A stretch of DNA of 64,000 nt from G965237725 sp965237725 (GCA_965237725.1 OZ250151.1:1488001-1552000), one strand, 5' to 3'; numbered from the stretch's first letter, positions 18,085 through 27,684 are shown. Notes: generated from the letters alone by a model not told the origin. Translations and numbers: made by a program.

Positions 18085-18465
18085 TGTGAAGCCTGTTGAT
18101 CTGTAAACTTCCGGGAATCCAGCGCGGTTTAAAAACCTGAGCTGAATCTAGTTCCTGAAGTATAATAGCCATTTATACATAGCAGTAATCTGGATATGGG
18201 GCCTGATCTGGAATTTTCCAACTCTAATTCTTTCCCACTCCAACCTGGATATCTGAATAGGCTATGCTTAGATGAACTTCAACTTTAACACAGGGTCAAT
18301 TAGGCAACGCTTATAAATTCCATGGGCAATACCATGGCAAAACACTATGGCCACATACGATAGAAATGGGCTATAACCTAATTTGCTGACCAAATATCCA
18401 GATATTGACAACCTTCGACAACCTCCGCCCCAATTCCCAGCACCTAATCTCCAGTACCTAATCCA
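18085..18465. other. intergenic region between fxsA and dsbD
   Basis: 381 bases between divergent genes without a credible coding frame. It holds short tandem duplications near the dsbD start: GACAACCTTC/GACAACCTCC at 18407-18426, and the 14-bp pair at 18437-18464. No promoter is convincing by eye. Confidence 0.4.
18437..18464. repeat. tandem 14-bp duplication in front of dsbD
   Basis: CCAGCACCTAATCT is followed at once by CCAGTACCTAATCC (12 of 14 positions equal), ending one base before the proposed dsbD start codon. It occupies the place where a ribosome binding site would be expected. Confidence 0.8.
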
Positions 18466-20841
18466 TTGACCAGAATCTTATCCATAATTTCAGCATTGAT
18501 TTTGGCGGTACCGCTTATCGGTAACGCCACGGAAGAGACGTTATTACCAGTTGATCAAGCGTTTGGATTAAGCGCGGAGATGCTTTCCGACCATGAACTC
18601 CAGGTCAAATGGACCATTGCCGATGGCTATTATATGTATAGAGACAAAGCGTCCAATAAATTTTCTGGTGACGGCATCATTACAAAAACGCCCGAATTGC
18701 CTAAAGGTGGGATCAAATCGGACCCATTGTTTGGCGAAGTGGCTGTTTATACTCAAGGCTATTCTGTAAATATTCCTATTGCTTTAAATGGGGCCACTAC
18801 ATTTACACTGATTGCCAAAGGACAGGGATGCAATGAGCCCATCGGCATTTGTTATCCACCCATCACCCACAAAATTAAATTTACCGCAATGGGCGGTGAA
18901 TCCCCTGGGAACGAACAACAAAACCTGTTTAACAACTGGAATGATTCAGCATCTTCAAATTCCAGCCCCCTAAACAATTCGGAAATTGATTCTGCCAATG
19001 ACCTTCGCAATTTACTTGCCGCAGGTTTTGAGCAACAAACCTTCCTCGACGTAAATGAAGCATTCAAGTTACAGATAATTGCTGAACAATCGAATCAACT
19101 TAGTGCGGTTTTTGAAATCGCTGAAGGATATTATCTTTATCGAGACAAAATTCAGATTGAAAGCGAACCACTTTCGAAAATTCAACGCGTGGAATTACCC
19201 CTCGGTAAAATAAAACACGATGAATACTTTGGAGAAGTTACAGTTTTTACAGATAGTTTTTCTGTCCCTGTGATTCTCGAGGACCATGAAAATATTTTCA
19301 ATTCGTTGGTTGTCAATGCCAACTATCAGGGATGTGCAGAAGATGGCATATGTTATTCCCCGGTTTATAAGTCATTTGATTTGTCAAAAATTAATGCCAG
19401 CACATCAGATTCCAATGAATTCGGGAGCAGCATGGAATTCACCCAGGAAAAACTGGAAACCATTGCCGGCGCATTTGCCCAAACCAGCCAGGGCTTTGAC
19501 CTTGAAAATGCAGACAAACCATCTTCGGCAAGCTCCAACCCCAATATTGCATATGCGCAGTTTGTAGACTCTGGTGCAATTTGGACACTTTTACTGGGTG
19601 CCTTAATTGCTGGTTTATTGCTTACATTCACACCCTGCGTACTGCCGTTGATTCCAATCCTATCCAGTGTCATTGCAGGCCAGGGCGATCAACTGACTCG
19701 ACGCCGGGGAGGAATGCTAGCTGCTGTGTATGTTCTGGGAACCATGGTCACCTATGCAACCATGGGCGCTTTGGCAGGGGCCTCCGGGGATCAGCTCCAG
19801 GCCTATTTCCAGAATATCTGGGCCATTGGTTTGCTAAGCGGTCTGTTCTTTGTCATGGCTTTGTCTATGTTTGGGCTGTTTGAAATACAGGCCCCCTCTT
19901 TCGCACAGAGCTGGCTGCAGGATAAAACCCGGAATCTGGGTGGCGCATTTTCACTGGTGTTTTTACTCGGCTTATTCTCTGCATTGATTGTGGGTGCCTG
20001 CGTGTCTCCGGTATTAATTTCATTTTTAGGTATTGCAATAACCAGCGGCAATCCAGTGCTCGGTGCCCAATTAATGCTTGCCATGGCTTTGGGAATGGGG
20101 ATTCCCCTTATTGCTCTGGGATTCGGCGCGGGACATTTTATTCCCCGGGCTGGTCAGTGGATGGAAAAAGTCAAGCAAGGGTTTGGGGTAATGCTAATTA
20201 GTGTTGCCCTGTATTTGCTCGGGGCATTACCCCAGGTCCCGGTGCTGTTTTTATGGGGTGGGTTTTTTATTATCCTGAGTCGGTTTCTGGGGAAATCCGA
20301 AGATACCTCTAATGCCAATTGGCAGCAACTGGAAAAAGGCCTGGGTATCATTTTACTGGTTTGGGGGATTATTCTGATTGCGGGAGGGTTCATGGGTCAG
20401 CGAGATATATTCAAACCCATTCCAACCCATCTATTTTCAACCCTGAGCAACAACACCAATAGCGTTGAATTAACTACTCACGAATTCACCCGAGTTCACA
20501 ACCTTGAACAACTGGAACAGCACCTGACCACTGCGCGCTCAAGCGAAAAATCAGTGTTGATCGACTATTACGCCGACTGGTGTGTGGATTGTGTGCGCAT
20601 GGAAAAAACCACATTTACCGATGCCCGGGTAAAGGCCAAGCTGGAAGAAAATTATATTACCCTGCAAGTTGATGTAACCGACCCAACGGACCCAAACAAC
20701 AAAGCGTTGAAACAGAGATTTAATGTATTTGGCCCCCCGGCGACCATATTTTTGAACCGCGATGGTGAACCTGAAAATAACAAAAACTTTTACGGCTATA
20801 TGGACAATACACAATTTCTTGAACTAATTTCCGATAATTAG
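18466..20841 (+). CDS. dsbD: thiol:disulfide interchange protein DsbD with two N-terminal alpha domains
   Basis: Carries electrons from cytoplasmic thioredoxin across the inner membrane to periplasmic thiol proteins. The order is: signal peptide (1-21); a first DsbD-alpha-type domain (about 24-140; VKWTIADGYYMYRDK, Cys122 and Cys129); a second one (about 190-308; FEIAEGYYLYRDK, Cys290 and Cys296); a membrane domain with Cys391 (TFTPCVLPL) and Cys512 (VGACVSPVL); and a C-terminal thioredoxin domain with WCVDC (Cys706, Cys709). At 791 aa it is about 225 longer than E. coli DsbD, and the extra length is the repeated alpha domain. The start is TTG at 18466, with a 14-bp tandem repeat where a ribosome binding site would be. 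A TlpA-like gene follows after 20 bases. Confidence 0.93.
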   Translation: MTRILSIISALILAVPLIGNATEETLLPVDQAFGLSAEMLSDHELQVKWTIADGYYMYRDKASNKFSGDGIITKTPELPKGGIKSDPLFGEVAVYTQGYSVNIPIALNGATTFTLIAKGQGCNEPIGICYPPITHKIKFTAMGGESPGNEQQNLFNNWNDSASSNSSPLNNSEIDSANDLRNLLAAGFEQQTFLDVNEAFKLQIIAEQSNQLSAVFEIAEGYYLYRDKIQIESEPLSKIQRVELPLGKIKHDEYFGEVTVFTDSFSVPVILEDHENIFNSLVVNANYQGCAEDGICYSPVYKSFDLSKINASTSDSNEFGSSMEFTQEKLETIAGAFAQTSQGFDLENADKPSSASSNPNIAYAQFVDSGAIWTLLLGALIAGLLLTFTPCVLPLIPILSSVIAGQGDQLTRRRGGMLAAVYVLGTMVTYATMGALAGASGDQLQAYFQNIWAIGLLSGLFFVMALSMFGLFEIQAPSFAQSWLQDKTRNLGGAFSLVFLLGLFSALIVGACVSPVLISFLGIAITSGNPVLGAQLMLAMALGMGIPLIALGFGAGHFIPRAGQWMEKVKQGFGVMLISVALYLLGALPQVPVLFLWGGFFIILSRFLGKSEDTSNANWQQLEKGLGIILLVWGIILIAGGFMGQRDIFKPIPTHLFSTLSNNTNSVELTTHEFTRVHNLEQLEQHLTTARSSEKSVLIDYYADWCVDCVRMEKTTFTDARVKAKLEENYITLQVDVTDPTDPNNKALKQRFNVFGPPATIFLNRDGEPENNKNFYGYMDNTQFLELISDN

Positions 20842-20861
20842 TTTGGGTAACATTTTCGAGC

Positions 20862-21392
20862 GTGGTTAATAGTTCAAAATGGATTTTTATCGTGGCGGTA
20901 TGCACCATCAGTTTAATCGGTGGAATATACATGGGGCTAAATAAGTCTAAATCTGAATCCGCCCAACCGGCCCTGGCAACTTTGAGCCAAATTGAACTAC
21001 CCGATGTGTCCAAGAAACTGCGTAATGGCAATGAATGGCTGGGCAAAGTAGTGGTGGTGAATCACTGGGCAACCTGGTGTGCGCCATGCCGGGAAGAAAT
21101 TCCAATGTTAATCAATTATCAGGATCAGTTTTCCGCTGCGGGTGTGCAGATTGTAGGCATTGCCCATGATCAACTCGATGCCTCGCGAAGATTTGGTGAT
21201 GAAATTGGCATTAATTATCCTTCATTGGTAGCCATTGTCGGTGGAAATGAATTGCTCAAGTCCCATGGTAACCCGGGATCCGGCACCCTGCCATTCACTG
21301 CAGTATTTGATCGTAAAGGGAATCTAGCCCGAACACAATTGGGCAGAATCTCCCACCAGCAGCTCGAAGCTATGGTTCAGCCATTGCTGTAA
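20862..21392 (+). CDS. TlpA-like membrane-anchored thiol-disulfide oxidoreductase
   Basis: A 176-aa thioredoxin-fold protein with one N-terminal membrane anchor (about residues 8-25) and a periplasmic domain. The active site is WATWCAPC (Cys73, Cys76), the form typical of TlpA/ResA/CcmG-type reductants; GTLPFTAVFDRKG provides the cis-Pro loop. It starts (GTG, 20862) 20 bases after dsbD, so DsbD is its likely electron donor. Possible clients are cytochrome c apoproteins or other periplasmic thiols; this cannot be decided from sequence. Confidence 0.88.
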   Translation: MVNSSKWIFIVAVCTISLIGGIYMGLNKSKSESAQPALATLSQIELPDVSKKLRNGNEWLGKVVVVNHWATWCAPCREEIPMLINYQDQFSAAGVQIVGIAHDQLDASRRFGDEIGINYPSLVAIVGGNELLKSHGNPGSGTLPFTAVFDRKGNLARTQLGRISHQQLEAMVQPLL

Positions 21393-21474
21393 TTGGGAAT
21401 GGAATCGACGATGGGGTATCAACCCGTCGATATGATATCCTTAACATTGACAGAATATTTCGGAGGATAAAATC

Positions 21475-22344
21475 ATGCGATGGCAAAAAGGCAGACGAAG
21501 TTCTAATGTAGACGATCGCCGCCGTATGGGTACCGGCAAAAAGGTTGCCGGTGGTGGATTGGGCATGATTGTGATCGCCCTGATTGCCATGTTTATGGGG
21601 GTCGACCCCCGATTGGTAATGGATCTCGGAGGAGGTCTAGGTGGAGGTTTGGGTGGCGGCCAGTCTGAAGACACACATCAAACAGCACCTCGGTCGGCTG
21701 AGGAAGATCAATTGGCTGAATTTGTAAAGGTTGTACTTGGGGATACTGAGGACACCTGGAATGTGATATTTCAACAGGCGGGACAACAGTACCGCGAGCC
21801 AAAACTGGTCTTATTTACCGGCTCCACCAATTCTGCATGCGGCTATGCACAGGCAGCCATGGGACCGTTTTATTGCCCGGGAGACCAGCAGGTTTATATT
21901 GATCTCGGCTTTTATCAGGAAATGAAAACAAAATTTGGCGCACCAGGTGATTTTGCCCAGGCCTATGTCATTGCCCACGAAGTGGGGCATCACGTCCAAA
22001 CTCTGCTGGGCATTTCCGAAAAAGTACAACGGGCCAAGTCCGGGGGTTCCCAGGCTGAAGCCAATGCCATTCAGGTTCGAATGGAATTGCAGGCCGATTG
22101 TTTCTCCGGGGTTTGGGCAAATACGGCTCAACGCCTTCGAGACCTGCTGGAAGAAGGTGATATAGAAGAGGGCTTGAATGCTGCTGCGGCTATTGGAGAC
22201 GATACCCTTCAACGTAAATCCCAGGGTTATGTGGTACCGGAAAGTTTTACCCATGGCACCGCTAAACAGCGCCAACAATGGTTTATTCGTGGTCTGAAAA
22301 CCGGCGACATTGCCGATTGCAATACCTTCAGCGGAAACATTTAA
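21475..22344 (+). CDS. ypfJ: neutral zinc metallopeptidase (YpfJ/KPN_02809 family)
   Basis: A 289-aa membrane-anchored metalloprotease-like protein. Seen: a basic N-terminus, one membrane helix (about 27-44), a Gly-rich linker (50-62) and a zincin domain with HEVGHH (168-173) and a downstream ELQADCFSGVW block that supplies the third zinc ligand. Conserved Cys and GYAQAAMGPFYCPGDQQVYID blocks match the family. The start is firm: ATG at 21475 behind a GGAGG ribosome binding site. The substrate is unknown. It converges on moaE. Confidence 0.9.
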   Translation: MRWQKGRRSSNVDDRRRMGTGKKVAGGGLGMIVIALIAMFMGVDPRLVMDLGGGLGGGLGGGQSEDTHQTAPRSAEEDQLAEFVKVVLGDTEDTWNVIFQQAGQQYREPKLVLFTGSTNSACGYAQAAMGPFYCPGDQQVYIDLGFYQEMKTKFGAPGDFAQAYVIAHEVGHHVQTLLGISEKVQRAKSGGSQAEANAIQVRMELQADCFSGVWANTAQRLRDLLEEGDIEEGLNAAAAIGDDTLQRKSQGYVVPESFTHGTAKQRQQWFIRGLKTGDIADCNTFSGNI

Positions 22345-22366
22345 GATCCCCTGGCCAATATTTTTT

Positions 22367-22849
22367 TTAAGGAGCCTCTGATTTAATTTGTTCGACCCAG
22401 CGCTCCTGTGTTTGCTCAGTTAGATCTCCTCCATTTTCTTCGGCTTTAGCAACCAGGACTTCTTTTTTCCAGAAAGTAGCTTTTGATTTCAGATGCTCCA
22501 TCATCGCCCGACAGCTATCAAATGCTGCGGCCCGATGGGCCGACCAGCTCGCTACAAGCACGATGGAATCATTGGGATTAATTTCCCCTACCCGGTGAAT
22601 TATCAGTAAATCCAGCAATTTATAATCTGAAACAGCCTGATTGGCAATTTCACCGAGCTGGTGCTGGGTCATGCCTTCATAATGCTCCAGCTTCATCTGC
22701 TTTATATCGCTGCCCTGATTAAAATCCCGCATGGTGCCAACAAAGGTTGCGCAGGCGCCGTAACTGCCTGGAACCAGCCCGGCGTTTTCCTGATAGTTGC
22801 TCAACTCCTGCCATGGATCGAATGGTTGTTGACGAATTTCTATTAGCAC
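22367..22849 (-). CDS. moaE: molybdopterin synthase large subunit
   Basis: Catalytic subunit that inserts two sulfurs into precursor Z to give molybdopterin. Seen: GACATFVGTMRDFN, LEHYEGMTQ, HRVGEINPNDSIVLVASWSAHR, and the catalytic Lys region ATFWKKE. I place the start at the GTG at 22849: a GGAGG lies five bases ahead of it and the moaD stop (TAA, 22853-22851) lies in between. An ATG at 22861 is also in frame, but it overlaps the end of moaD and would itself be part of the ribosome binding site. At about 160 aa it has normal length. Confidence 0.94.
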   Translation of the reverse strand: MLIEIRQQPFDPWQELSNYQENAGLVPGSYGACATFVGTMRDFNQGSDIKQMKLEHYEGMTQHQLGEIANQAVSDYKLLDLLIIHRVGEINPNDSIVLVASWSAHRAAAFDSCRAMMEHLKSKATFWKKEVLVAKAEENGGDLTEQTQERWVEQIKSEAP

Positions 22850-22850
22850 C

Positions 22851-23081
22851 TTAACCTCCATTCACTGGTGGGAAAAATGCGATCTCATCGCCATCTTCGA
22901 TCCGCTGTTGAAAATCGGCATACTCGTGATTAAGGGCGCACAGTAAATTCTTTGGCGGCGGGCGATCAGCTACGTCCCCCCACACATCTTCGATGGTGAG
23001 CGGAAATCGATGTTTGATGGTTTTTTCACTAATCCCGAGCTCTTCGCTCAGGCTGGCAAAAAATCGGACTGTTATGGACAT
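22851..23081 (-). CDS. moaD: molybdopterin synthase sulfur carrier subunit
   Basis: A ubiquitin-fold sulfur carrier that ends in the required Gly-Gly (PPVNGG), the site of thiocarboxylate formation. MSITVRFFASLSEELG is the family N-terminus, so the ATG at 23081 is the likely start rather than a TTG six codons upstream. The 76-aa length is normal. It is directly upstream of moaE with coupled translation. Confidence 0.94.
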   Translation of the reverse strand: MSITVRFFASLSEELGISEKTIKHRFPLTIEDVWGDVADRPPPKNLLCALNHEYADFQQRIEDGDEIAFFPPVNGG

Positions 23082-23152
23082 AGCCGTTGTACGTGACAAA
23101 AGATTACCAATTTCAGATACTATAGCATTTTATTTCATTTTAGAGATTCCAA

Positions 23153-23680
23153 ATGACGCAATCTGCAGCACGCGCATTCATACCCGTCAACATCGCTGTA
23201 TTGACTGCATCGGACACGCGAACGGATGCCAATGACAAATCAGGTGACGCACTGGTCAGCCGGATTATCGACGCGGGTCATAAGTTGATGGAAAAACAAA
23301 TTGTGGCTGACGATGTCTACCAGATTCGGGCCAGGGTATCCCAATGGATTGCTGATGAAGAAGTACAAATCGTCATAACCACAGGAGGTACCGGGGTAAG
23401 TGGCCGGGACGGCACGCCCGAAGCGGTTTCGCCGTTACTCGACAAAGTTCTTGATGGCTTCGGTGAGATGTTTCGGGCGCTTTCATACGATGATATTGGT
23501 ACCTCGACCTTGCAATCTCGCACTTTGGCCGGGGTCGCCAATGGCACCTATATATTTGTATTGCCAGGCTCCCCGGGTGCGGTCAAACTGGCGTGGGAAA
23601 AACTGATTTGTCACCAACTCGATTACCGAACCCGGCCCTGTAATCTGGTTGAAATGATGCCCCGGCTGCTGGAAAAATAA
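23153..23680 (+). CDS. moaB: molybdenum cofactor biosynthesis protein B
   Basis: MogA/MoaB-fold protein, 175 aa, involved in adenylylation of molybdopterin. Seen: IAVLTASDTRT, the loop TTGGTGVSGRDGTPEAV, and FVLPGSPGAVKLAW. The start is ATG at 23153. It is divergent from moaD-moaE with about 70 bases between, probably holding both promoters. The end of the gene lies in a short imperfect tandem repeat (units with GGAAAAATAA between 23668 and 23712). moaA and moaC are not in the window. Confidence 0.93.
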   Translation: MTQSAARAFIPVNIAVLTASDTRTDANDKSGDALVSRIIDAGHKLMEKQIVADDVYQIRARVSQWIADEEVQIVITTGGTGVSGRDGTPEAVSPLLDKVLDGFGEMFRALSYDDIGTSTLQSRTLAGVANGTYIFVLPGSPGAVKLAWEKLICHQLDYRTRPCNLVEMMPRLLEK

Positions 23681-23729
23681 GCACTCGAAAAATAAATGCT
23701 GGAAAAATAGGGTTGGTAATATAAGCAAT

Positions 23730-24278
23730 TTATAACGCCTGAGGCAGAATATGGTGCGGATGTCCATGTCTTTCCAATAACATCAGTAAGTCATGGGTTC
23801 CAATTTCTACAGTAATTCTATTGTCCAGTGGATGGACATATAACGCAGGATGATCGATCAAATACTCATCGACATAAAACGTGACTTCACCTCGGGTATC
23901 GTTAAGCAAGGCCAGTGGGCTCACAGCTCCAGGAATGACCCCGAGATATTCCATTAATCGGGTACTATCACAAAATGAAAATCGTTTGGCCCCAATGGCA
24001 ATGGCAGTTTTCTTTAGGTCAATTTTTCGATCTTCGTGTAGAGTCAGCAACCACATCTGGTTCTTTTTGTTTTTCACAAACAGGTTTTTTATCTGCCCGT
24101 GACCGATATCATCTGCTGGGCGAATGGATTTGGCATCATCCACAGTCATGAGTGGTTTATGACGCTCAACCTGGTAGGCAATATTCTCAGCGTCCAGTAA
24201 TTTAAAAATCTCAGTACTTCCCATTCTTTCTGTAGACATGGTTTTTGCCATTTCAGCTATTTTCACCGCAGATTTCAT
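23730..24278 (-). CDS. YbaK/ProX-like aminoacyl-tRNA deacylase
   Basis: A 182-aa protein of the prolyl-tRNA editing (INS/YbaK) superfamily. Seen: GQIKNLFVKNKK with the conserved Lys, LLTLHEDRKIDLK, the loop LGVIPGAVSPLALLND, and HPLDNRITVEI. The pattern fits ProX/PrdX-type free-standing editing proteins, which remove wrongly attached amino acids (such as Ala) from tRNA. The N-terminus is uncertain: ATG 24278 gives the longest form, but three further Met codons follow within 18 residues, and the last of them is closest to the usual start of the family. Confidence 0.85.
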   Translation of the reverse strand: MKSAVKIAEMAKTMSTERMGSTEIFKLLDAENIAYQVERHKPLMTVDDAKSIRPADDIGHGQIKNLFVKNKKNQMWLLTLHEDRKIDLKKTAIAIGAKRFSFCDSTRLMEYLGVIPGAVSPLALLNDTRGEVTFYVDEYLIDHPALYVHPLDNRITVEIGTHDLLMLLERHGHPHHILPQAL

Positions 24279-24378
24279 GATCTAACCACATTCCCACAAC
24301 ATTTTGCTTCAAGGATTTATTCCGTCCGTTATAATTGGGTGCAATTTTATCGCTTCATCACCAAATCTGTCGACAATC

Positions 24379-26658
24379 ATGGCAAGAAAGGCTTCAACCC
24401 CTTCGAAGAAGAAACCAACCGACAAGGTTATTAAGCTGGCGACCCTGCCCATGGCCAAGTACACCGAGAATGCCTATTTGCATTACTCCATGTACGTCAT
24501 CCTCGATCGGGCATTGCCCAGTATTGCTGATGGGCTAAAGCCAGTGCAACGGCGAATTATTTATGCCATGTCAGATCTGGGTTTACATGCTACGGCAAAA
24601 TTTAAAAAATCGGCGCGCACCGTAGGTGATGTTCTGGGTAAATTTCACCCCCATGGGGACAGTGCCTGTTATGAGGCCATGGTGTTGATGGCCCAGTCAT
24701 TTAGTTATCGCTATCCCCTGATCGACGGCCAGGGCAACTGGGGTAGTCAGGATGATCCAAAATCATTTGCCGCCATGCGCTATACCGAGTCGCGTTTGAC
24801 CCGTTATGCCCAATTACTACTCGAAGAGCTGGGTCAGGGGACGGTTGAATGGAACCCCAATTTTGATGCCACCCTGGAAGAGCCTGCATTATTGCCTGCG
24901 CGATTGCCTAATGTTCTGCTCAATGGTGGTTCGGGTATTGCGGTTGGTATGGCAACGGATATTTTGCCCCACAATATGCGGGAAGTTGTAACTGCCTGCG
25001 TTCGCTTGCTCGAAGATTCTAAAACCACCTTAACCCAGTTATGTGAACATATTAAAGGCCCGGATTTACCCACCGAAGCGGAAATAATATCGACCAAGGA
25101 AGAAATATTCGAAATGTATCAAACCGGCCACGGCGCATTGCGACAGCGGGCTGCATGGCTAAAAGAAGGCAGTGATATCATTATCACCGCATTGCCATAC
25201 CAGGTGTCCGGATCGAAGATTCAAGAGCAAATTGCCGCCCAGATGCTGGCTAAAAAGCTGCCCATGGTGACGGATCTGAGGGATGAATCGGACCATGAAA
25301 ATCCTACTCGTCTGGTGATCGAACCGCGCTCTAACCGGATCGATACCGATGCCTTGATGCAGCATTTGTTCGCCACTACAGACCTGGAGCGAAGCTACAG
25401 GATCAATATGAATATGATTGGTCTGGATCGGCGACCTCGGGTATTTGATCTTAAGGCATTGTTACAAGAGTGGCTGAAATTTCGAATTGATACGGTAAAA
25501 CGACGATTAAAATTTCGATATGACAAAGTTGTTGATCGCTTGCATATTTTGGACGGTTTGCTAATCGCTTTTTTGAATATAGACGAAGTGATCCGAATCA
25601 TCCGAAACGAAGATCATCCAAAGCCACAGTTAATCAAGCGTTTCAAATTAACCGGGATCCAGGCTGACGCTATCCTGGATTTGCGTTTGCGCCACCTGGC
25701 CAAACTCGAAGAAATGAAAATTCAATCTGAACAAGGCGAACTTGCCAAGGAACGCAAGCATCTGGAGTCTTTGCTTAAATCTCGTGCCAAACTAAAACGC
25801 CTTATGCGGGATGAACTGATCGCAGACGCCGAGGAATATGGCGATAGTCGGCGCTCGCCAATTGTTGAACGAACCGCTGCCAAAGCCCTCGATCGCAATG
25901 AGCTGGTTCCTGCAGAGCCGGTAACCGTGGTTCTTTCAACCAAAGGCTGGATTCGAGCAGCCAAAGGCTTTGACATTGAAGGCGAAAAACTCAACTATAA
26001 GCCTGGAGACAAATTCCTTTGTTCGGCTAAAGGAAAGACCAATGAACTATTGATTATCATCGATTCTAATGGGCGAACTTACTCCATTAATGCCCACGGC
26101 CTGCCATCAGCAAGAAGTTTTGGCGAGCCCCTTAGCGGCAGTTGCAACCCCAAACCAGGGGCTACCTTTCGCGGACTAATGATGGGCAATGCTGACACCG
26201 AATATTTGCTTGCCACCGATGCAGGTTACGGATTTGTAGCCAAACTCGGAGAATTAAATACCCGAAACAAGGCAGGCAAAGCGACCCTTAAAGTAGCTGA
26301 TGGTACCAAGGTGTTATTGCCCCAGTTAGTAAATGATTTTGATGATGACTGGGTTGCCGCGATCACCAGCGTGGGCCGTTTATTGATTTTTACACTGGGC
26401 GAGCTAACTCAGTTGTCAAAAGGCAAAGGCGTTAAAATCATCAACGTTCCCACGCCGAAGTATAAGTCTGGAGAAGAGACGGTTGTTGATGCGACCATAT
26501 TTCGGGAAGGACAAAGCCTCCGTGTATACAGTGGCAAACGATATCTGAACCTGAAGCCTTCTGATTTTGATAATTACGTCGGTACTCGGGCTCAACGGGG
26601 TCGGTTTCTGCCCCGTGGTTTCAGACAGGTTCAGTCCATCGAAGCAATTTCGAAATAA
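24379..26658 (+). CDS. parC: DNA topoisomerase IV subunit A
   Basis: DNA-cleaving subunit of topoisomerase IV, which separates daughter chromosomes. Seen: NAYLHYSMYVILDRALPS, the quinolone-resistance region HPHGDSACYE with Ser95 and Glu99 (the sensitive-type residues), and the catalytic Tyr135 in AAMRYTESRL; the long coiled C-terminal gate and the beta-pinwheel follow. At 759 aa it is close to the E. coli size. The start is taken as ATG 24379; the frame is open 25 codons further upstream (24304), but that part has no family similarity. parE is not in the window. Confidence 0.96.
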   Translation: MARKASTPSKKKPTDKVIKLATLPMAKYTENAYLHYSMYVILDRALPSIADGLKPVQRRIIYAMSDLGLHATAKFKKSARTVGDVLGKFHPHGDSACYEAMVLMAQSFSYRYPLIDGQGNWGSQDDPKSFAAMRYTESRLTRYAQLLLEELGQGTVEWNPNFDATLEEPALLPARLPNVLLNGGSGIAVGMATDILPHNMREVVTACVRLLEDSKTTLTQLCEHIKGPDLPTEAEIISTKEEIFEMYQTGHGALRQRAAWLKEGSDIIITALPYQVSGSKIQEQIAAQMLAKKLPMVTDLRDESDHENPTRLVIEPRSNRIDTDALMQHLFATTDLERSYRINMNMIGLDRRPRVFDLKALLQEWLKFRIDTVKRRLKFRYDKVVDRLHILDGLLIAFLNIDEVIRIIRNEDHPKPQLIKRFKLTGIQADAILDLRLRHLAKLEEMKIQSEQGELAKERKHLESLLKSRAKLKRLMRDELIADAEEYGDSRRSPIVERTAAKALDRNELVPAEPVTVVLSTKGWIRAAKGFDIEGEKLNYKPGDKFLCSAKGKTNELLIIIDSNGRTYSINAHGLPSARSFGEPLSGSCNPKPGATFRGLMMGNADTEYLLATDAGYGFVAKLGELNTRNKAGKATLKVADGTKVLLPQLVNDFDDDWVAAITSVGRLLIFTLGELTQLSKGKGVKIINVPTPKYKSGEETVVDATIFREGQSLRVYSGKRYLNLKPSDFDNYVGTRAQRGRFLPRGFRQVQSIEAISK

Positions 26659-26725
26659 TAATTATTCACCCACATAACGCTGTCAATTCTTTCACAACCA
26701 ACATAACACATCCAGAATCTAATCC

Positions 26726-27610
26726 ATGAGCCAAGCACTATTTCAATCCGAACTTCACCATCTTGAACTACTCAACCGAGGGAAAGTTCGGGACATATAT
26801 GCAGTTGAAGATGATCACTTGCTAATTGTTGCGACCGATCGTTTGTCCGCATTTGACGTGATTCTGCCCCAGCCAATACCCGGCAAAGGTGAAGTTTTAA
26901 CCCGGGTATCAAATTTCTGGTTTGAGCGAATTGGCAATTTATTGCCCAGTCATGTCAGCGATATTACCCTTGAAAGTGTCGTTCCCGACGCGGATCAGCG
27001 CAAATTACTTGGCGATCGGGCCATTATCGTGAAAAAACTAAAACCGCTGCCCATCGAAGCCATCGTTAGAGGATATTTGATCGGATCTGGCTGGAAAGAT
27101 TATCAAAAGACCGGTGCAGTTTGTGGTATCGCTTTACCCGCCAATCTGCAGCAGGCCGCAAAACTGCCCGAAGCGATATTTACCCCCTCCACCAAGGCTG
27201 AAGCAGGGGAGCACGATGAAAATATCAATTACCAACAATCCATCGAACTTCTCGGGGAATCCATGGCCGGGCAGGTCCGTGACCTGAGTCTAAAAATTTA
27301 TACCGAATCGGCATTTTATGCCCGAGAGAGAGGTATCATCATCGCTGATACCAAATTTGAATTTGGTGTAGACGAAAATAATACGCTACATATTATCGAT
27401 GAGGTACTCACCCCCGACTCCTCCCGATTCTGGCCAGCTGATCAGTATTCCGAGGGATCAAGCCCGCCGAGTTTTGACAAACAATTTGTCCGAGATTACC
27501 TGGAGACGCTGGATTGGGATAAAACGCCCCCAGGTCCTGAATTACCAGATGACATCGTCAATAAAACCTCTGCCAAATATGCTGAGGCCGAGCGAATTCT
27601 GACCCAATAA
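26726..27610 (+). CDS. purC: phosphoribosylaminoimidazole-succinocarboxamide synthase (SAICAR synthase)
   Basis: Joins CAIR with aspartate in purine synthesis. Seen: LNRGKVRDIYAV, ATDRLSAFDVILP, IPGKGEVL, VRGYLIGSGWKDY, TPSTKAEAGEHDENI, and DEVLTPDSSRFW. At 294 aa it belongs to the longer form of the enzyme rather than the roughly 237-aa E. coli form. The start is ATG at 26726. Confidence 0.96.
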   Translation: MSQALFQSELHHLELLNRGKVRDIYAVEDDHLLIVATDRLSAFDVILPQPIPGKGEVLTRVSNFWFERIGNLLPSHVSDITLESVVPDADQRKLLGDRAIIVKKLKPLPIEAIVRGYLIGSGWKDYQKTGAVCGIALPANLQQAAKLPEAIFTPSTKAEAGEHDENINYQQSIELLGESMAGQVRDLSLKIYTESAFYARERGIIIADTKFEFGVDENNTLHIIDEVLTPDSSRFWPADQYSEGSSPPSFDKQFVRDYLETLDWDKTPPGPELPDDIVNKTSAKYAEAERILTQ

Positions 27611-27664
27611 CGACGGGTGGCATGAGGAAAGTTGTCGGACTACCTTTCGTTCAAGACGTAAAAC

Positions 27665-27682
27665 AATTGCAGTACTGCAATT
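27665..27682. terminator. possible bidirectional terminator between purC and bamD
   Basis: AATTGCAGTACTGCAATT is a perfect 18-base palindrome able to form a seven-pair stem with a four-base loop, flanked by short T runs on both strands (TT then CT on plus, GTTTT on minus). It lies in the short gap between two convergent genes. The stem is AT-rich, so termination strength is doubtful. Confidence 0.4.
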
Positions 27683-27684
27683 TT

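Noticed and set aside
21447..21473. TTGACA and TAAAAT before ypfJ.
   Set aside because: The spacer is 15 bases and the -10 would overlap the ribosome binding site and touch the start codon, so the start of transcription would lie inside the gene.
24304..24378. N-terminal extension of parC.
   Set aside because: The 25 extra residues show no ParC similarity, and the ATG at 24379 begins a normal ParC N-terminus.
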